A stretch of DNA of 64,000 bases from Lapidilactobacillus luobeiensis (lineage in GTDB: Bacteria; Bacillota; Bacilli; Lactobacillales; Lactobacillaceae), in NCBI RefSeq assembly GCF_024345205.1, contig NZ_BROC01000001.1, positions 1-64,000 of the forward strand, read 5' to 3'. Shown piece by piece: positions 17,702-27,894 of the stretch. The position numbers were made by a program, and so were the translations under genes. Position 1 is the stretch's first letter, and each line of letters starts with the position of its first letter. The notes beneath the pieces are model-generated. The model was not told the origin of the DNA, ran no database searches, and saw only the letters and a list, made by a program, of their open reading frames with translations.

Positions 17702-18538
17702 GTGGCTGAAAACTATAGCGTACTAATGGCAGTGTACTACAGAGAAAAACCGCAATACTTAAAAATAGCGATTCAGTCTATGTTAAACCAGACCGAAAGC
17801 CCTAATGAGTTTATTATTGTAAAAGACGGTCCTTTGAGTGAGGAACTTGACTCTGTTATTAATGGATTTGTTAAAAAATACCCTGGCCTATTTACATTAA
17901 TTGTGAACAAGACAAATATGGGATTGGGCCCCGCATTGAGAAAAGGCGTTGAACAAGCAAGAAACGAATATATTGCGCGAATGGATTCAGATGACTATTC
18001 TGTTCCTGAAAGATGCGAAAAACAACTGAAGTTATTCCAAGAAGACTGCAAACTTGGGATGGTAGGATCGTATGAGGCTGAATTCATAAATACGAAAGAG
18101 AATATAGTTGCAGTTCACAAAGTGCCAGAGCAAGACGAAGAAATACGAAAATTTATGCGAAGAAGGTGCGCTATTCTTCATCCCACTGTAGTGTTTAAGA
18201 AGAATGATGTAATTAGAGCCGGAAATTACCAAGAAGAATCGATTTTTGCGGAATATGAAGATTATGATTTATTTGCTCGAATGATTTTTGATACCAATGT
18301 CAAATGTTATAATATTCAAGAGTCGCTATATCATATTAGGACGAGTGATGACTTCTATGAGAGGCGTGGAGGCCTAGCTTACGCAAAAACAGTTTTACGG
18401 TTCAAATGGAATCTTTTCATAAAACATGATATGCTGTTTCTGGATTTTTGTATAAGTGGAGTGGGTCAGGCCTTTGTATGTATATTGCCAAATAAATTGA
18501 GAAAAATAATTTACAAGATTTTTTTAAGAGGAGAGTAA
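17702..18538 (+). CDS. Glycosyltransferase family 2 of the polysaccharide locus
   Basis: A 278-residue GT-A enzyme. The N-terminal SVLMAVYYREKPQYL, the FIIVKDGPL nucleotide motif and the metal-binding IARMDSDDYS are typical of GT2 proteins that add one sugar to the lipid-linked repeat unit. No membrane span is evident. GTG start at 17702 behind GAGGAAGTG. It is the first intact gene of the AT-rich part, 4 nt ahead of the WbsX pair. Donor and acceptor are unknown. Confidence 0.9.
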   Translation: MAENYSVLMAVYYREKPQYLKIAIQSMLNQTESPNEFIIVKDGPLSEELDSVINGFVKKYPGLFTLIVNKTNMGLGPALRKGVEQARNEYIARMDSDDYSVPERCEKQLKLFQEDCKLGMVGSYEAEFINTKENIVAVHKVPEQDEEIRKFMRRRCAILHPTVVFKKNDVIRAGNYQEESIFAEYEDYDLFARMIFDTNVKCYNIQESLYHIRTSDDFYERRGGLAYAKTVLRFKWNLFIKHDMLFLDFCISGVGQAFVCILPNKLRKIIYKIFLRGE

Positions 18539-18542
18539 AGCG

Positions 18543-19619
18543 ATGAAGGTACTGGCGTATAATCTTCCAGCATATCACCAGATTCCGGAGAACGACAAAT
18601 GGTGGGGTGAGGGATTTACAGAGTGGGACAATGTTAGAAGCGGTAAACCACTTTTTAAAGGACATATTCAACCTATGGTCCCCTATGGTGAATACTACTA
18701 TGATCTTTCAAAAAAAGAAGATGTGGTTTATCAAGCCGAGTTGGCAAAACAATATGGCTTATCGGGATTTGTATATTATCACTATTGGTTTAATGGCAAG
18801 CTATTGCTTGAGAGGCCTGTGGAAATATATAGAGATTCTAAGGATACAGATTTTGACTATTGTTTGTGCTGGGCTAATGAACAGTGGGCTAAAACTTGGG
18901 ATGGTAAAGATAACCAGATTTTGATGCCTCAAACGTTTGGCGGAAGAGAGGACTGGGAGAATCATCTTCAGTATTTTTTGACGTTTTTTAATGATAAGAG
19001 ATATATTAAACGTGGAAACTGCCCTATGCTTTTTGTATATTCAGCAAGTAAGATTCCTCATTTTGATGAAATGATGGAATACTGGAATTCAAGAATTAAA
19101 GAATATGGATATGATAGTATATATCTCGTGGAGTTTATTAGTACGGTAAATCGAGATGCTATTAGTGAATATTCACAAGCAGTGACCGAGTTTGAGCCAA
19201 TGTATTCAAATCGATTTGGTATAACTCCGATACAAAAATTATATAGGATAATATGTAAAAAACTAAAAACTACAGAATATCTTAGTTTTGATCAAATATG
19301 GACTAGTTTACTGAAAAGAAAAAGAATATATGGAAATAGAGAAATAATACAAAGTGCTTTTACTCAATGGGATAATACTCCACGTAAAGGAAAATCAGGA
19401 TTAGTGCTCAAGGGTGGTTCACCTGAGAAATTCGAAAATTATTTTAGGCGACTTGCACACGGGAAACGTGTAAATGCATCAGGAGAGTATATGGTTATAA
19501 ATGCTTGGAATGAGTGGGGGGAAGGGCCTGTTCTTGAGCCTTCAGAACAGTATGGGTATAAGTATTTGGAAGGATTACAAAGAGTTATAATGGAGTTAGA
19601 AAACGATTATGAAAAGTAA
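18543..19619 (+). CDS. WbsX-like (glycosyl hydrolase 99-like) polysaccharide protein, copy 1
   Basis: A 358-residue protein of the WbsX/GH99-like family found in O-antigen and capsule loci. The family opening is clear (LPAYHQIPENDKWWGEGFTEW), followed by GFVYYHYWFNGK, CWANEQWAKTWDG and, near the C-terminus, NAWNEWGEGPVLEPSEQYG. These proteins share the fold of endo-mannosidases but sit in biosynthetic loci and are usually annotated as glycosyltransferases; the real reaction is not settled. No signal peptide, so likely cytoplasmic. The ATG follows GAGGAGAG. Its end overlaps copy 2 by 11 nt. Confidence 0.85.
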   Translation: MKVLAYNLPAYHQIPENDKWWGEGFTEWDNVRSGKPLFKGHIQPMVPYGEYYYDLSKKEDVVYQAELAKQYGLSGFVYYHYWFNGKLLLERPVEIYRDSKDTDFDYCLCWANEQWAKTWDGKDNQILMPQTFGGREDWENHLQYFLTFFNDKRYIKRGNCPMLFVYSASKIPHFDEMMEYWNSRIKEYGYDSIYLVEFISTVNRDAISEYSQAVTEFEPMYSNRFGITPIQKLYRIICKKLKTTEYLSFDQIWTSLLKRKRIYGNREIIQSAFTQWDNTPRKGKSGLVLKGGSPEKFENYFRRLAHGKRVNASGEYMVINAWNEWGEGPVLEPSEQYGYKYLEGLQRVIMELENDYEK

Positions 19620-20712
19620 AATATTTGCGTTGTATCTGCCCCAGTATCATGAAACCCCTGAAAATGATGAATGGTGGGGTAAAGGCTATACTGATTGGGT
19701 TGCAGTAAAAACGGCCAAACCAAACTATATTGGGCATAATCAACCACGTCTGCCTTTAAATAATAATTATTATGATTTATTAGATGTCAATAATATCAGA
19801 TGGCAAGCGAATTTAGCAAAAAAATATGGAATAGATGGATTTTGTATTTACCACTATTATTCAGCTGGAAAATTGCAAATGTATAGACCGGCAGAATTAT
19901 TACTAAATGCAAAAGATATTGATATTGAATATTATTTTAGCTGGGCTAATCACGATTTTGCAAAGCAATGGTTTGGTGGTGATGGGCACTTATTAAGAAA
20001 GCAGGAATATGGAGATAAGGAAACGTGGATCGAGCATTACCGATATTTATCCAAATTCTTTAAAGATGATAGGTATCTAAAAATAGAAAAAAAACCGGTA
20101 TTTGCTATTTATAATGTTTTTCATATCAAATGTTTTAATGAAATGATGTATGTTTGGGAACAATTAGCAAAAAAAGATGGATTTGATGGTCTTTATATTA
20201 TTGGCACTAAATCAAACACTAATCTAAAATCTGTTGAGTTATTAGAGAATCAATGGATTAAGAAATCTTTTATTTTTGAGCCAATGAATTACAGGTCAAA
20301 TGGTATAAATACAAGTGTGATGTATGCAACAAGAAGGAGAATAAAGACAGTACTAATTAGGGCTAATAATAAAATTAGACCTAATCATAGTATTCAAGAA
20401 AAGTATAGTATAAAAGCGGCGTATGAAGCAATACTAAATCGGAAAATGGATAAAAATGAAATATATGGTTTTTTTGTTGATTGGGATAACACGCCTAGAT
20501 ATAGATCGAAGTCTGTAACTTTTATTGGAGCATCGGTTGTATTATTTGAAAAGTATTTCGAAAAGATATATTCAAAAAGTTGTCGAGAGAATAAAGAGAT
20601 AATTGTTATCAATGCTTGGAATGAATGGGGAGAGAGCTCCTATTTAGAACCTGATAAGTTGAATGGGTACGGATATTTGGAAGCAATTAAGAGTGTTGTC
20701 GATGAAACTTAA
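19609..20712 (+). CDS. WbsX-like polysaccharide protein, copy 2
   Basis: A 367-residue paralogue of the preceding gene, recognisable from LPQYHETPENDEWWGKGYTDW at the start, GFCIYHYYSAGK, SWANHDFAKQWFGG and NAWNEWGESSYLEPDKLNG at the end. The two share motifs but differ strongly in between, so this is an old duplication or two separately recruited enzymes, not a recent tandem copy. They probably act on successive steps or different linkages of the same repeat unit. The gene overlaps both neighbours. Confidence 0.85.
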   Translation: MKSKIFALYLPQYHETPENDEWWGKGYTDWVAVKTAKPNYIGHNQPRLPLNNNYYDLLDVNNIRWQANLAKKYGIDGFCIYHYYSAGKLQMYRPAELLLNAKDIDIEYYFSWANHDFAKQWFGGDGHLLRKQEYGDKETWIEHYRYLSKFFKDDRYLKIEKKPVFAIYNVFHIKCFNEMMYVWEQLAKKDGFDGLYIIGTKSNTNLKSVELLENQWIKKSFIFEPMNYRSNGINTSVMYATRRRIKTVLIRANNKIRPNHSIQEKYSIKAAYEAILNRKMDKNEIYGFFVDWDNTPRYRSKSVTFIGASVVLFEKYFEKIYSKSCRENKEIIVINAWNEWGESSYLEPDKLNGYGYLEAIKSVVDET

Positions 20713-21964
20713 ATATTCTACAGTAATAAAAGTGCTAATTTGGGTCCATTTCATAATGTGGATCCTTATTATTCCTATAACTGAATTTCAATTAATGCTA
20801 TTCGGAAAAAAAATAATAACACTATTTACGTTAGGAGTTATTGAATTAATAATAAGCTTTTTTTTAATCATTATCCTTATATTGAGAAAAAAGATATATT
20901 TAAATTCCGTTTGCATACTAAGCATCAACTTTGTTTTAGTTATGATCTTTTTTTGGCTAATTGGATTTGCCATTAATGTGGATACACCACTTTATTGGAA
21001 GTTCTATTATATTTTTTATTGGATTATGCCTGTTGTATTAATAATTATCGGTTCTCAAATCAAATTTAACTTTAGACCAATATTAAAAGCAGTTGCAATA
21101 ATGGCATTCATTAACGCTGTATTTGTTCTAGTACAACATTTTAGTAACAATTTAATTTGGCCCTTTGATGTTGATGATCTCGGAAATACGTTATTTTTTA
21201 TATCTTCAGAGTATTATAATTCTGAGTTAGCGATAAGATGTCCTGGAATTTGCATGTCTGGATTAGATTCGGGCGCTCTAATGATTTTTGGAATGCTCTT
21301 TGTTATTGGCGAAAAAAAATTGAAAACATGGAAACGAGTATTATTAATTACTTTTTTTATTTATGCTACATGGTATACAGGGACAAGAAATATATATCTA
21401 TTTTTAGGTTTTGTTATGGTCGGTATGCTTATTAATTATTGTTTTAAAGAAAAATACAAATTAAAGAAAAATTTAACAGTGCTTTATACTATATTCTCTT
21501 TTCTGACAGTGATTTTTATGCAGATAAATTTAGGATCGATTACTCAAAATGCCACAAGAAGTATAATTACTGATTTTACGAGTATGAATATTCGAATAAT
21601 ATCATGGAATAACGCTTTAAAATATTTCTCTTCGGGAAACATTTTCCAACAATTGTTTGGGCGTTCTATATGGCAATCAGCAGGATATCCATTGGTTTTG
21701 GATAACATGTATCTGGAATTATTGATTATGGTGGGTATTATAGGAATGTTATGTTTTTGTTTTTTTATTTTCAAACTATCCCTTGTTGCGATTAGAACAA
21801 AAGAAACTTCAATCATCCCATACTATTCGTATGTTTTGGGATTTTTTATTTATGGTACATTGAATGTCATTGGGAGTTTAAATTTAACGTTTTTGATGAT
21901 ATTTGGGCTTTATTTATCTCAACTAATTGGAAGTGAAAAGAATGAAAATCAACATTGTGATTAA
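20702..21964 (+). CDS. Wzy-like polysaccharide polymerase
   Basis: A 420-residue polytopic membrane protein with about ten to twelve helices and a long hydrophilic loop near the middle-to-C-terminal part, the usual look of O-antigen/EPS polymerases, which are poorly conserved in sequence. A TGTRNIYLFLGFV stretch resembles the conserved Wzy_C/O-antigen ligase-like helix. It would link repeat units outside the membrane. The ATG at 20702 overlaps the end of the WbsX copy 2 gene; the earlier start at 20663 has no family support. Identification rests on topology and position. Confidence 0.75.
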   Translation: MKLKYSTVIKVLIWVHFIMWILIIPITEFQLMLFGKKIITLFTLGVIELIISFFLIIILILRKKIYLNSVCILSINFVLVMIFFWLIGFAINVDTPLYWKFYYIFYWIMPVVLIIIGSQIKFNFRPILKAVAIMAFINAVFVLVQHFSNNLIWPFDVDDLGNTLFFISSEYYNSELAIRCPGICMSGLDSGALMIFGMLFVIGEKKLKTWKRVLLITFFIYATWYTGTRNIYLFLGFVMVGMLINYCFKEKYKLKKNLTVLYTIFSFLTVIFMQINLGSITQNATRSIITDFTSMNIRIISWNNALKYFSSGNIFQQLFGRSIWQSAGYPLVLDNMYLELLIMVGIIGMLCFCFFIFKLSLVAIRTKETSIIPYYSYVLGFFIYGTLNVIGSLNLTFLMIFGLYLSQLIGSEKNENQHCD

Positions 21965-23003
21965 TGAGCCAATCAGATTGGCAAGTGGAGGATATAAGAT
22001 AATATATCAATATGCCAATTTTCTGGTAAAAAATAATCACGAAGTTACGATATATTATCGATGCAGAAAAAACGTTTTATATTCGAATTATAAAATCCCT
22101 TTTTGGGCAAAAATGATAATTTCCAAGATTCTCATGTATCAGGGTGTGATTTGGTTCAACGTAGACAGAAGAATTAAAAGCAGAATCATAACAACAATAA
22201 CGAATCAGAATATAGCTGATGGTGATGCTATTGTCGCGACTGCAGTAGACACGGCAGTCGAGGTCTGCGCTTTGAGTGCTACCAAGGGAAGAAAGTATTA
22301 TTTTATTCAAGGCTTTGAGGATTGGGTTCTTGATGAAGCAGAGGTGCGAAAAACCTATTCTCTCGGTATGAACAATATAGTCATTGCTAAGTGGCTAAAG
22401 GTGATTGTGGATAATGAGTCAAAGAGAGAATCGCTTTATATACCCAATGGTATTGATAAAAAGATATTTTATGTCAAGAAACCAATAGAGTTAAGAAGAT
22501 CGGCAACGGTGGCAATGCTGTATCATCCGCAACAGTATAAGGGCTCTGCGGAGGCGATAGAGGCACTCAAGCGAGTCAAGGAGGTTCATGACTCGCTTCA
22601 TGTTGAGATGTTCGGAATTGCCGATCAGCCTATTGATCTACCAGAGTGGATAAGCTATACAAAAAGTGCTACTCAGGAACAATTATTGAACATATATAAT
22701 AGTTCGTCAATTTTTTTGTGCGCCAGTCATGCGGAGGGGTTTGGGCTAACAGGGGCCGAAAGTATTTTTTGTGGTTGTGCCTTGGTGACGACAGATACTC
22801 TGGGTGTTAGGGAATACGCCGATGAGAATAATTCATTAATTTGTAAGCCGTCAGATGTTGAAGCATTGACAAGGGCCATTTGCTTTTTTATTGAGAATAA
22901 TGAATTCAGAATAAAGATCGCAAGACGTGGATGTAATTCCGTGACCCCCCTCTTGGATTATGATAAGGCGTGCCAAAGTTTTGAGACTGCTTTAAGTAAT
23001 TGA
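21942..23003 (+). CDS. Glycosyltransferase family 4
   Basis: A 353-residue GT-B enzyme. The N-terminal KINIVINEPIRLASGGYKII carries the acceptor-side glycine motif, and the C-terminal half has CASHAEGFGLTGAESIFCG with the E-x7-E nucleotide-sugar site of GT4. IPNGID at about residue 170 marks the domain linker. ATG 21942 follows GGAAGTG at about 6 nt and overlaps the polymerase gene by 23 nt. Specificity is unknown. Confidence 0.9.
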   Translation: MKINIVINEPIRLASGGYKIIYQYANFLVKNNHEVTIYYRCRKNVLYSNYKIPFWAKMIISKILMYQGVIWFNVDRRIKSRIITTITNQNIADGDAIVATAVDTAVEVCALSATKGRKYYFIQGFEDWVLDEAEVRKTYSLGMNNIVIAKWLKVIVDNESKRESLYIPNGIDKKIFYVKKPIELRRSATVAMLYHPQQYKGSAEAIEALKRVKEVHDSLHVEMFGIADQPIDLPEWISYTKSATQEQLLNIYNSSSIFLCASHAEGFGLTGAESIFCGCALVTTDTLGVREYADENNSLICKPSDVEALTRAICFFIENNEFRIKIARRGCNSVTPLLDYDKACQSFETALSN

Positions 23004-23197
23004 CTTGTGGAAAGAGCCGACAAAGCAAAGTCAAAGCGTGATTATTGTTTTAAAAGAGCAAATTCAATAAACTAAGAAAACTGGGATTGTAATCTTTGTA
23101 TAGAGAGAATTTTGGCTCAACACTGTAATTGTATTTAACTTATTCCTTTATCAAATTCTTTTAAAAAAATTACCCAATATATGGATGACGAGGAAAA

Positions 23198-24334
23198 ATG
23201 AACAATAATATGAATATTGCAATTCTTACACTTTATCACGGGAATACGAATTACGGTGCACTCCTACAGGCCTATGCCTTGCAGAAAGCCTTGTCAGATT
23301 TGGAGGTTGGAGCGAAGCAAATTAGCTATGAACTCAGTTCTGGATATCCATCACGTAAAAGGCGTTTTTCGGCAAATCAATTGATACCAAGGGTTTCGAA
23401 TAAAATCAAACGAATTCTTTGGAACCGAAAAAGAAAAAAGCGAGATATAATAATACAACAATTTGCAGATGAAATTCCACATACGGAACTTGTTACTGCT
23501 GATACAATTGCACAGCTAAATGAGCAATTCGATTTATTTGTCTGTGGCAGTGACCAGATTTGGAACCCTATTGGTTGGCAGCCAACGTTATTTCTTGATT
23601 TTGTTACCACCGGCAACAAGAAGGTTAGCTATGCAGCTAGTATGGCTCGAAATGATTTGTCAGAATCAGAGAAGGCGTATGCTACAAGATACTTGACAGA
23701 TTTTTACGCGATTTCGGTACGAGAGGAACGTTCTGCAGAGATCTTAAACGATATTCTTTTGGACAAAAAAGTGAAAATTGTTCCCGATCCTGTTTTTTTG
23801 CTCCCTGCGCAGGAATGGGAGAAAATGGCAACGCCAAATCAGACGACGCAGCCTTTTGTATTTGTTTACTTACTGGGAGACAATATCTCACATCGCGAAC
23901 AGGCCAAGCGCTTTGCATTGGAAAATCATCTTGTGATGCAGTATATTCCGTATTTGAATTTTAAAGCGTTTGAATGGGATAATAGAAATACAACTTTGTT
24001 TGCGGAGAATCAATCGGTTGAAAGTTTTCTGGAGTTGATTTACGATGCAAAAGTTGTAATTACGGACTCATTTCACGCAGCCGCTTTTTCCATGATTTTT
24101 GGTACGCGTGTGTTTGTTCTTAAGCGCTTTCGAGAAGGTGATCCAAATTCAATGAATTCTCGACTTGAATCGTTGATGAAGACCTTTTATCTTACAGATA
24201 ACTTGGCAGAGGTATTACCACAAACACTGCAAGAAATAAAGCCACAAGCCAAAACAGCTATGAATATTTTACAGAAAATGCGGGCGAGTGGTGTAGGTTA
24301 CCTCAGAAGTAATTGTATATCTAATAATAAGTAG
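23198..24334 (+). CDS. Polysaccharide pyruvyl transferase family protein
   Basis: A 378-residue member of the CsaB/WcaK family (PF04230). Key stretches are TLYHGNTNYGALLQAYALQK at the start, CGSDQIWNP with FLDFV, KVSYAASMARN, and near the C-terminus TDSFHAAAFSMIFG, which resembles the donor-site pattern. Such enzymes add a ketal pyruvate from phosphoenolpyruvate to a sugar, giving the polymer a negative charge; some relatives have other roles. There is a 194-nt gap before the gene, so it may have its own promoter. Confidence 0.88.
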   Translation: MNNNMNIAILTLYHGNTNYGALLQAYALQKALSDLEVGAKQISYELSSGYPSRKRRFSANQLIPRVSNKIKRILWNRKRKKRDIIIQQFADEIPHTELVTADTIAQLNEQFDLFVCGSDQIWNPIGWQPTLFLDFVTTGNKKVSYAASMARNDLSESEKAYATRYLTDFYAISVREERSAEILNDILLDKKVKIVPDPVFLLPAQEWEKMATPNQTTQPFVFVYLLGDNISHREQAKRFALENHLVMQYIPYLNFKAFEWDNRNTTLFAENQSVESFLELIYDAKVVITDSFHAAAFSMIFGTRVFVLKRFREGDPNSMNSRLESLMKTFYLTDNLAEVLPQTLQEIKPQAKTAMNILQKMRASGVGYLRSNCISNNK

Positions 24335-24356
24335 TCAGTGTGGGTGGTTGTAATAA

Positions 24357-25820
24357 TTGGAGAAAATAAAGATAAAAAAATATATAATAAAGTATAATAG
24401 TCTTCCGACACCAATAAAGGCTTCTTTTTGGTTTCTGATTTGCGCTTTTTTACAACGAGGAATTTCCGTTATAACTACACCTATTTTTACACGTTTGCTT
24501 ACAACTGCCGAATATGGTGAGTATAATGTGTTTAATTCTTGGATGGGCATCGTCTCTGTATTTGTAACCGTAAACCTATTTTCTGGTGTCTTTACACAGG
24601 GACTCGTTAAGTTTGAGGACAAGAAGAACCAGTTTGCCTCTTCCTTACAAGGACTATGCTTAACCCTCTGTGTGGTGTGGACAGTTATCTATCTGTTGTT
24701 CCATAATTTTTGGAACCAGTTGTTCACATTAACTACCGTGCAAATGTTGGCAATGCTTTGCATGATTTGGGCAACAGCGGTATTCAACTTTTGGTCGGTA
24801 TATGAAAGAGTTGACTTTAAGTATAAAAGGCTGGTAATTGTTTCCGTTGCTGTTTCATTATCGAAGCCGGTACTTGGGGTCATATTCGTCCTACTGGCGA
24901 AAGATAAGGTAACTGCGAGAATCCTAGGATTGGCGCTTGTTGAGTTGATTGCCTATACCTGGATGTTTATCTCGCAAATCCGGCGAGGGAAAAGATTCTT
25001 TGATAAAAAATTCTGGCTATATGCGCTTGCATTCAATTTACCGCTGATACCGCATTATCTTTCGATGACTGTTCTGAACAGTTCAGATCGGATTATGATT
25101 AACAGCATGGTTGGTCCGGATGCAGCAGGTATATACAGTCTGGCTTACTCTGTTTCACAAATCATGACGATTTTCAATATCTCGCTAATGCAGACGATTG
25201 AGCCGTGGCTTTACAAAAAAATCAAGTCAAGACGGATAGGCGATATGGCCTTGATTGCTTATCCGACTTTTGGCTTGATTGCGGCAGTAAACATCATACT
25301 GATTGCACTCGCACCCGAAATTGTTTCAATATTCGCACCCGCTTCTTACTATGATGCTATTTGGGTGATCCCACCGGTTGCGATGAGTGTTTACTTTACG
25401 TTTGCATATACCTTTTTTGCTGTTTTTGAGTTTTACTACGAAAAAACAAAATATATTGCCGCCGCAACAACTTTCGGTGCAATACTTAATATTGTTCTGA
25501 ACTATATCTTTATTCCAATTTTCGGGTACTACGCTGCAGGCTATACAACACTTGTGTGTTTTATTATATTTGCAATCTATCATTTTTATTTCATGAAAAA
25601 GATTTGCAAGACTGAATTTGACGGTGCTTCCCCGTATAGCACAAAAATACTTCTGATTATTACTGGCATATTTATGCTTCTGGGTTTCTCTCTTCTGCTG
25701 ACATACAGAAATGTGATTCTTAGATACGGAATTATTCTTATCCTATGTGTTGCTCTGTTCGTAAAGCGAAAAGAACTTATCAAACAGGTCAAAAGAATTA
25801 TTAGCATTAAAAAGTCATAG
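24357..25820 (+). CDS. Wzx-like flippase (MATE/MOP superfamily)
   Basis: A 487-residue protein with 12-14 membrane helices. The family start KASFWFLICAFLQRGISVIT and TPIFTRLLTTAEYGEYNVF is clear, as is the NSSDRIMINSMVGPDAAGIY segment in the middle. It would carry the lipid-linked repeat unit across the membrane for the polymerase. TTG start at 24357 with only a weak GGGTGG upstream; the N-terminus otherwise matches family length. Confidence 0.9.
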   Translation: MEKIKIKKYIIKYNSLPTPIKASFWFLICAFLQRGISVITTPIFTRLLTTAEYGEYNVFNSWMGIVSVFVTVNLFSGVFTQGLVKFEDKKNQFASSLQGLCLTLCVVWTVIYLLFHNFWNQLFTLTTVQMLAMLCMIWATAVFNFWSVYERVDFKYKRLVIVSVAVSLSKPVLGVIFVLLAKDKVTARILGLALVELIAYTWMFISQIRRGKRFFDKKFWLYALAFNLPLIPHYLSMTVLNSSDRIMINSMVGPDAAGIYSLAYSVSQIMTIFNISLMQTIEPWLYKKIKSRRIGDMALIAYPTFGLIAAVNIILIALAPEIVSIFAPASYYDAIWVIPPVAMSVYFTFAYTFFAVFEFYYEKTKYIAAATTFGAILNIVLNYIFIPIFGYYAAGYTTLVCFIIFAIYHFYFMKKICKTEFDGASPYSTKILLIITGIFMLLGFSLLLTYRNVILRYGIILILCVALFVKRKELIKQVKRIISIKKS

Positions 25821-25857
25821 CCAAGGAGTCATAGAATATCAACTGGAGGAAAATTTC

Positions 25858-27699
25858 ATGGGAAAATATTACAGTAGTGAAAAGAATGTACAAATGCTGA
25901 TTGCCCTGATGAAAGCAAGTAATGTGAGAAAGGTTGTGGTTAGCCCCGGGGCGACTAATGTGTGTTTTGTTGGAAGCATACAGAATGATTCTTATTTTAC
26001 ATTATACTCATGCGTGGACGAGCGTTCTGCAGCCTATATGGCTTGTGGGTTGGCCGCCGAAAGTGGAGAGCCAGTGGCTTTAAGTTGCACTGGCGCAACG
26101 GCATCACGGAATTATTATCCGGCACTGACAGAGGCATATTATCGCGGGCTTCCTGTCCTCGCAATTACTTCATCCCAGCATTCAGGGAGGATTGGTAGTT
26201 ACACTCCGCAAGTTACAGATCGAGTTGTCTTGCCAAATGATGTTGTTGTTTGTAGTGTTCAAGCGGAGATACCTGTCACTTCTGAGGATGAATGGGCAGT
26301 GAATGTTTCATTAAATCGTGCCCTGATTGCATTACGGAAAAATGGTGGTGGTCCGGTACATATCAATTTAATAACGGGCTATAGTAAAGACTTCAGCATC
26401 AAGACGCTACCGTCTACTCGAGTGATTCGTCATATTGGTTATCATAATGCGCTTCCGAAATTAAAAAAAGGAAGAGTGGGTGTTTATGTTGGTGCTCATG
26501 AAAAATGGAATGAAAGTCTTACGTCTGCAATAAATAGCTTCTGCAAAGCCTATGGAGCAGTTGTACTCTGCGACCATGCCAGTAACTATAAGGGCGAATT
26601 TAAGGTAGAGCCAAGTCTCGTCTGCAGTCAGACACAGTATGATTCACCATGCCGAACAATGGATGTGATGATTTATATTGGATATGTAACCGGTGCACAG
26701 ATGGGAATGAAGCCCAATGAAGTTTGGCGGGTAAACCCAGATGGTATTATTCGTGATCATATGCATAAGACCACATACGTGTTTCAAATGGAGGAAGAAG
26801 ATTTTTTCAAGGCATACGAAAGAATGGGAAGAAATACTGTTGAGGAAGGTTCGACAACAACGGTAATGCTGGAACAATTAGATGGTATAGAACCGGATAA
26901 CGAAAACGGCTTGAGTATAAACAATGACAAAACACCAACTTTACAGGAGACATACTTAGAGCAGTGGCAGCGTGAGTGTAATCATATTGCAAAAAAAGTA
27001 CCTGAGCTTCCATTTTCTAATGCATGGCTTGCGCAGCAAACATCATCTAAACTACCTGAGGGCAGTGTACTACATCTTGGTATTTTGAACAGTTTGCGTA
27101 CATGGAACCTGTTTGAAATACCTGATAATGTTTGCTCGTATTCTAATACGGGCGGGTTTGGAATCGATGGAGACGTATCTTCTCTGCTGGGTGCAAGTTT
27201 AGCGCACCCCAATACGCTATATTTTGGTGTTGTTGGCGATCTGGCGTTTTTCTACGATATGAATGTTTTGGGCAATCGCTTCTTTGGTAAGAATGTTCGC
27301 TTGCTGCTTGTAAATAATGGGCGAGGCACAGAGTTCCGTAATTATATGCATCTGGCTGCGCGATTTGGAGAGGATGCCGATCCATATATGGCAGCTGCTG
27401 GACATTTTGGTAGGCAATCACGTGAGCTGGTGAAACACTATGCTCAAGATTTAGGGTTTGAGTATATGACGGCATCTGGAAAAGATGAGTATTTGATGAA
27501 TCTGCCACGCTTCTTGACGAACCAGATAACGGATAAACCAATGCTGTTTGAGGTATTCACAGACAGTGCGAATGAAAGTCAGGTTCTTGAAATTCTATAT
27601 AATCTAGAGGTAAACACAAAAGGTGCGGCAAAACATGCGGTCAAGAGGATCATTGGTGAGAAGGGTGTCACAGCACTGAAAAGTATTATCAAGAGGTGA
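25858..27699 (+). CDS. MenD-like thiamine-diphosphate-dependent enzyme
   Basis: A 613-residue ThDP enzyme with three-domain layout. The N-terminal domain reads VVVSPGATNVCF, CVDERSAAYMACGLA and EAYYRGLPVLAITS, close to the pyrimidine-binding domain of MenD. The C-terminal domain has the cofactor motif GDLAFF followed about 25 residues later by VNNGRG. MenD proper makes SEPHCHC for menaquinone, but no other men gene is present and the gene sits in a polysaccharide locus between Wzx and a reductase gene. It probably performs a 2-oxoacid-dependent carboligation or decarboxylation that builds an unusual sugar substituent. That role is inference. GGAGG lies 9 nt before the ATG. Confidence 0.8.
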   Translation: MGKYYSSEKNVQMLIALMKASNVRKVVVSPGATNVCFVGSIQNDSYFTLYSCVDERSAAYMACGLAAESGEPVALSCTGATASRNYYPALTEAYYRGLPVLAITSSQHSGRIGSYTPQVTDRVVLPNDVVVCSVQAEIPVTSEDEWAVNVSLNRALIALRKNGGGPVHINLITGYSKDFSIKTLPSTRVIRHIGYHNALPKLKKGRVGVYVGAHEKWNESLTSAINSFCKAYGAVVLCDHASNYKGEFKVEPSLVCSQTQYDSPCRTMDVMIYIGYVTGAQMGMKPNEVWRVNPDGIIRDHMHKTTYVFQMEEEDFFKAYERMGRNTVEEGSTTTVMLEQLDGIEPDNENGLSINNDKTPTLQETYLEQWQRECNHIAKKVPELPFSNAWLAQQTSSKLPEGSVLHLGILNSLRTWNLFEIPDNVCSYSNTGGFGIDGDVSSLLGASLAHPNTLYFGVVGDLAFFYDMNVLGNRFFGKNVRLLLVNNGRGTEFRNYMHLAARFGEDADPYMAAAGHFGRQSRELVKHYAQDLGFEYMTASGKDEYLMNLPRFLTNQITDKPMLFEVFTDSANESQVLEILYNLEVNTKGAAKHAVKRIIGEKGVTALKSIIKR

Positions 27700-27894
27700 C
27701 TAATGAATTTAGCAGTCTGAAGATATACAATGCAAGAAAACTTAGGGGGTTGTGCCAGGTCATGATCAAAAATGTTGAGGAACCTATTGCTGACGATATC
27801 AGTTATGTGATCGGTAATAGTTGGACCATTATCTGTGAGCGCGACAGAAATGGCTATTTTCCTCTGTCGGCTAATAATAGAAGGAGAAACGGTC
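27696..27894 (+). other. Possible small frame between ThDP enzyme and epimerase
   Basis: A GTG at 27696 overlaps the stop of the ThDP gene and opens a frame that runs through this gap into the epimerase gene (83 codons in all, starting MTNEFSSLKIYN). A weak AAGAG precedes it. I do not recognise the peptide. It may be a relic or a chance frame that keeps ribosomes moving to the next gene. Confidence 0.2.

Noticed and set aside
18543-20712. Reading the WbsX pair as secreted glycosidases because of their GH99-like motifs
   Set aside because: No signal peptide is present and both overlap biosynthetic genes in an assembly locus.
25858-27699. Calling the ThDP enzyme MenD of menaquinone synthesis
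   Set aside because: The neighbourhood is entirely polysaccharide-related and contains no other men gene.
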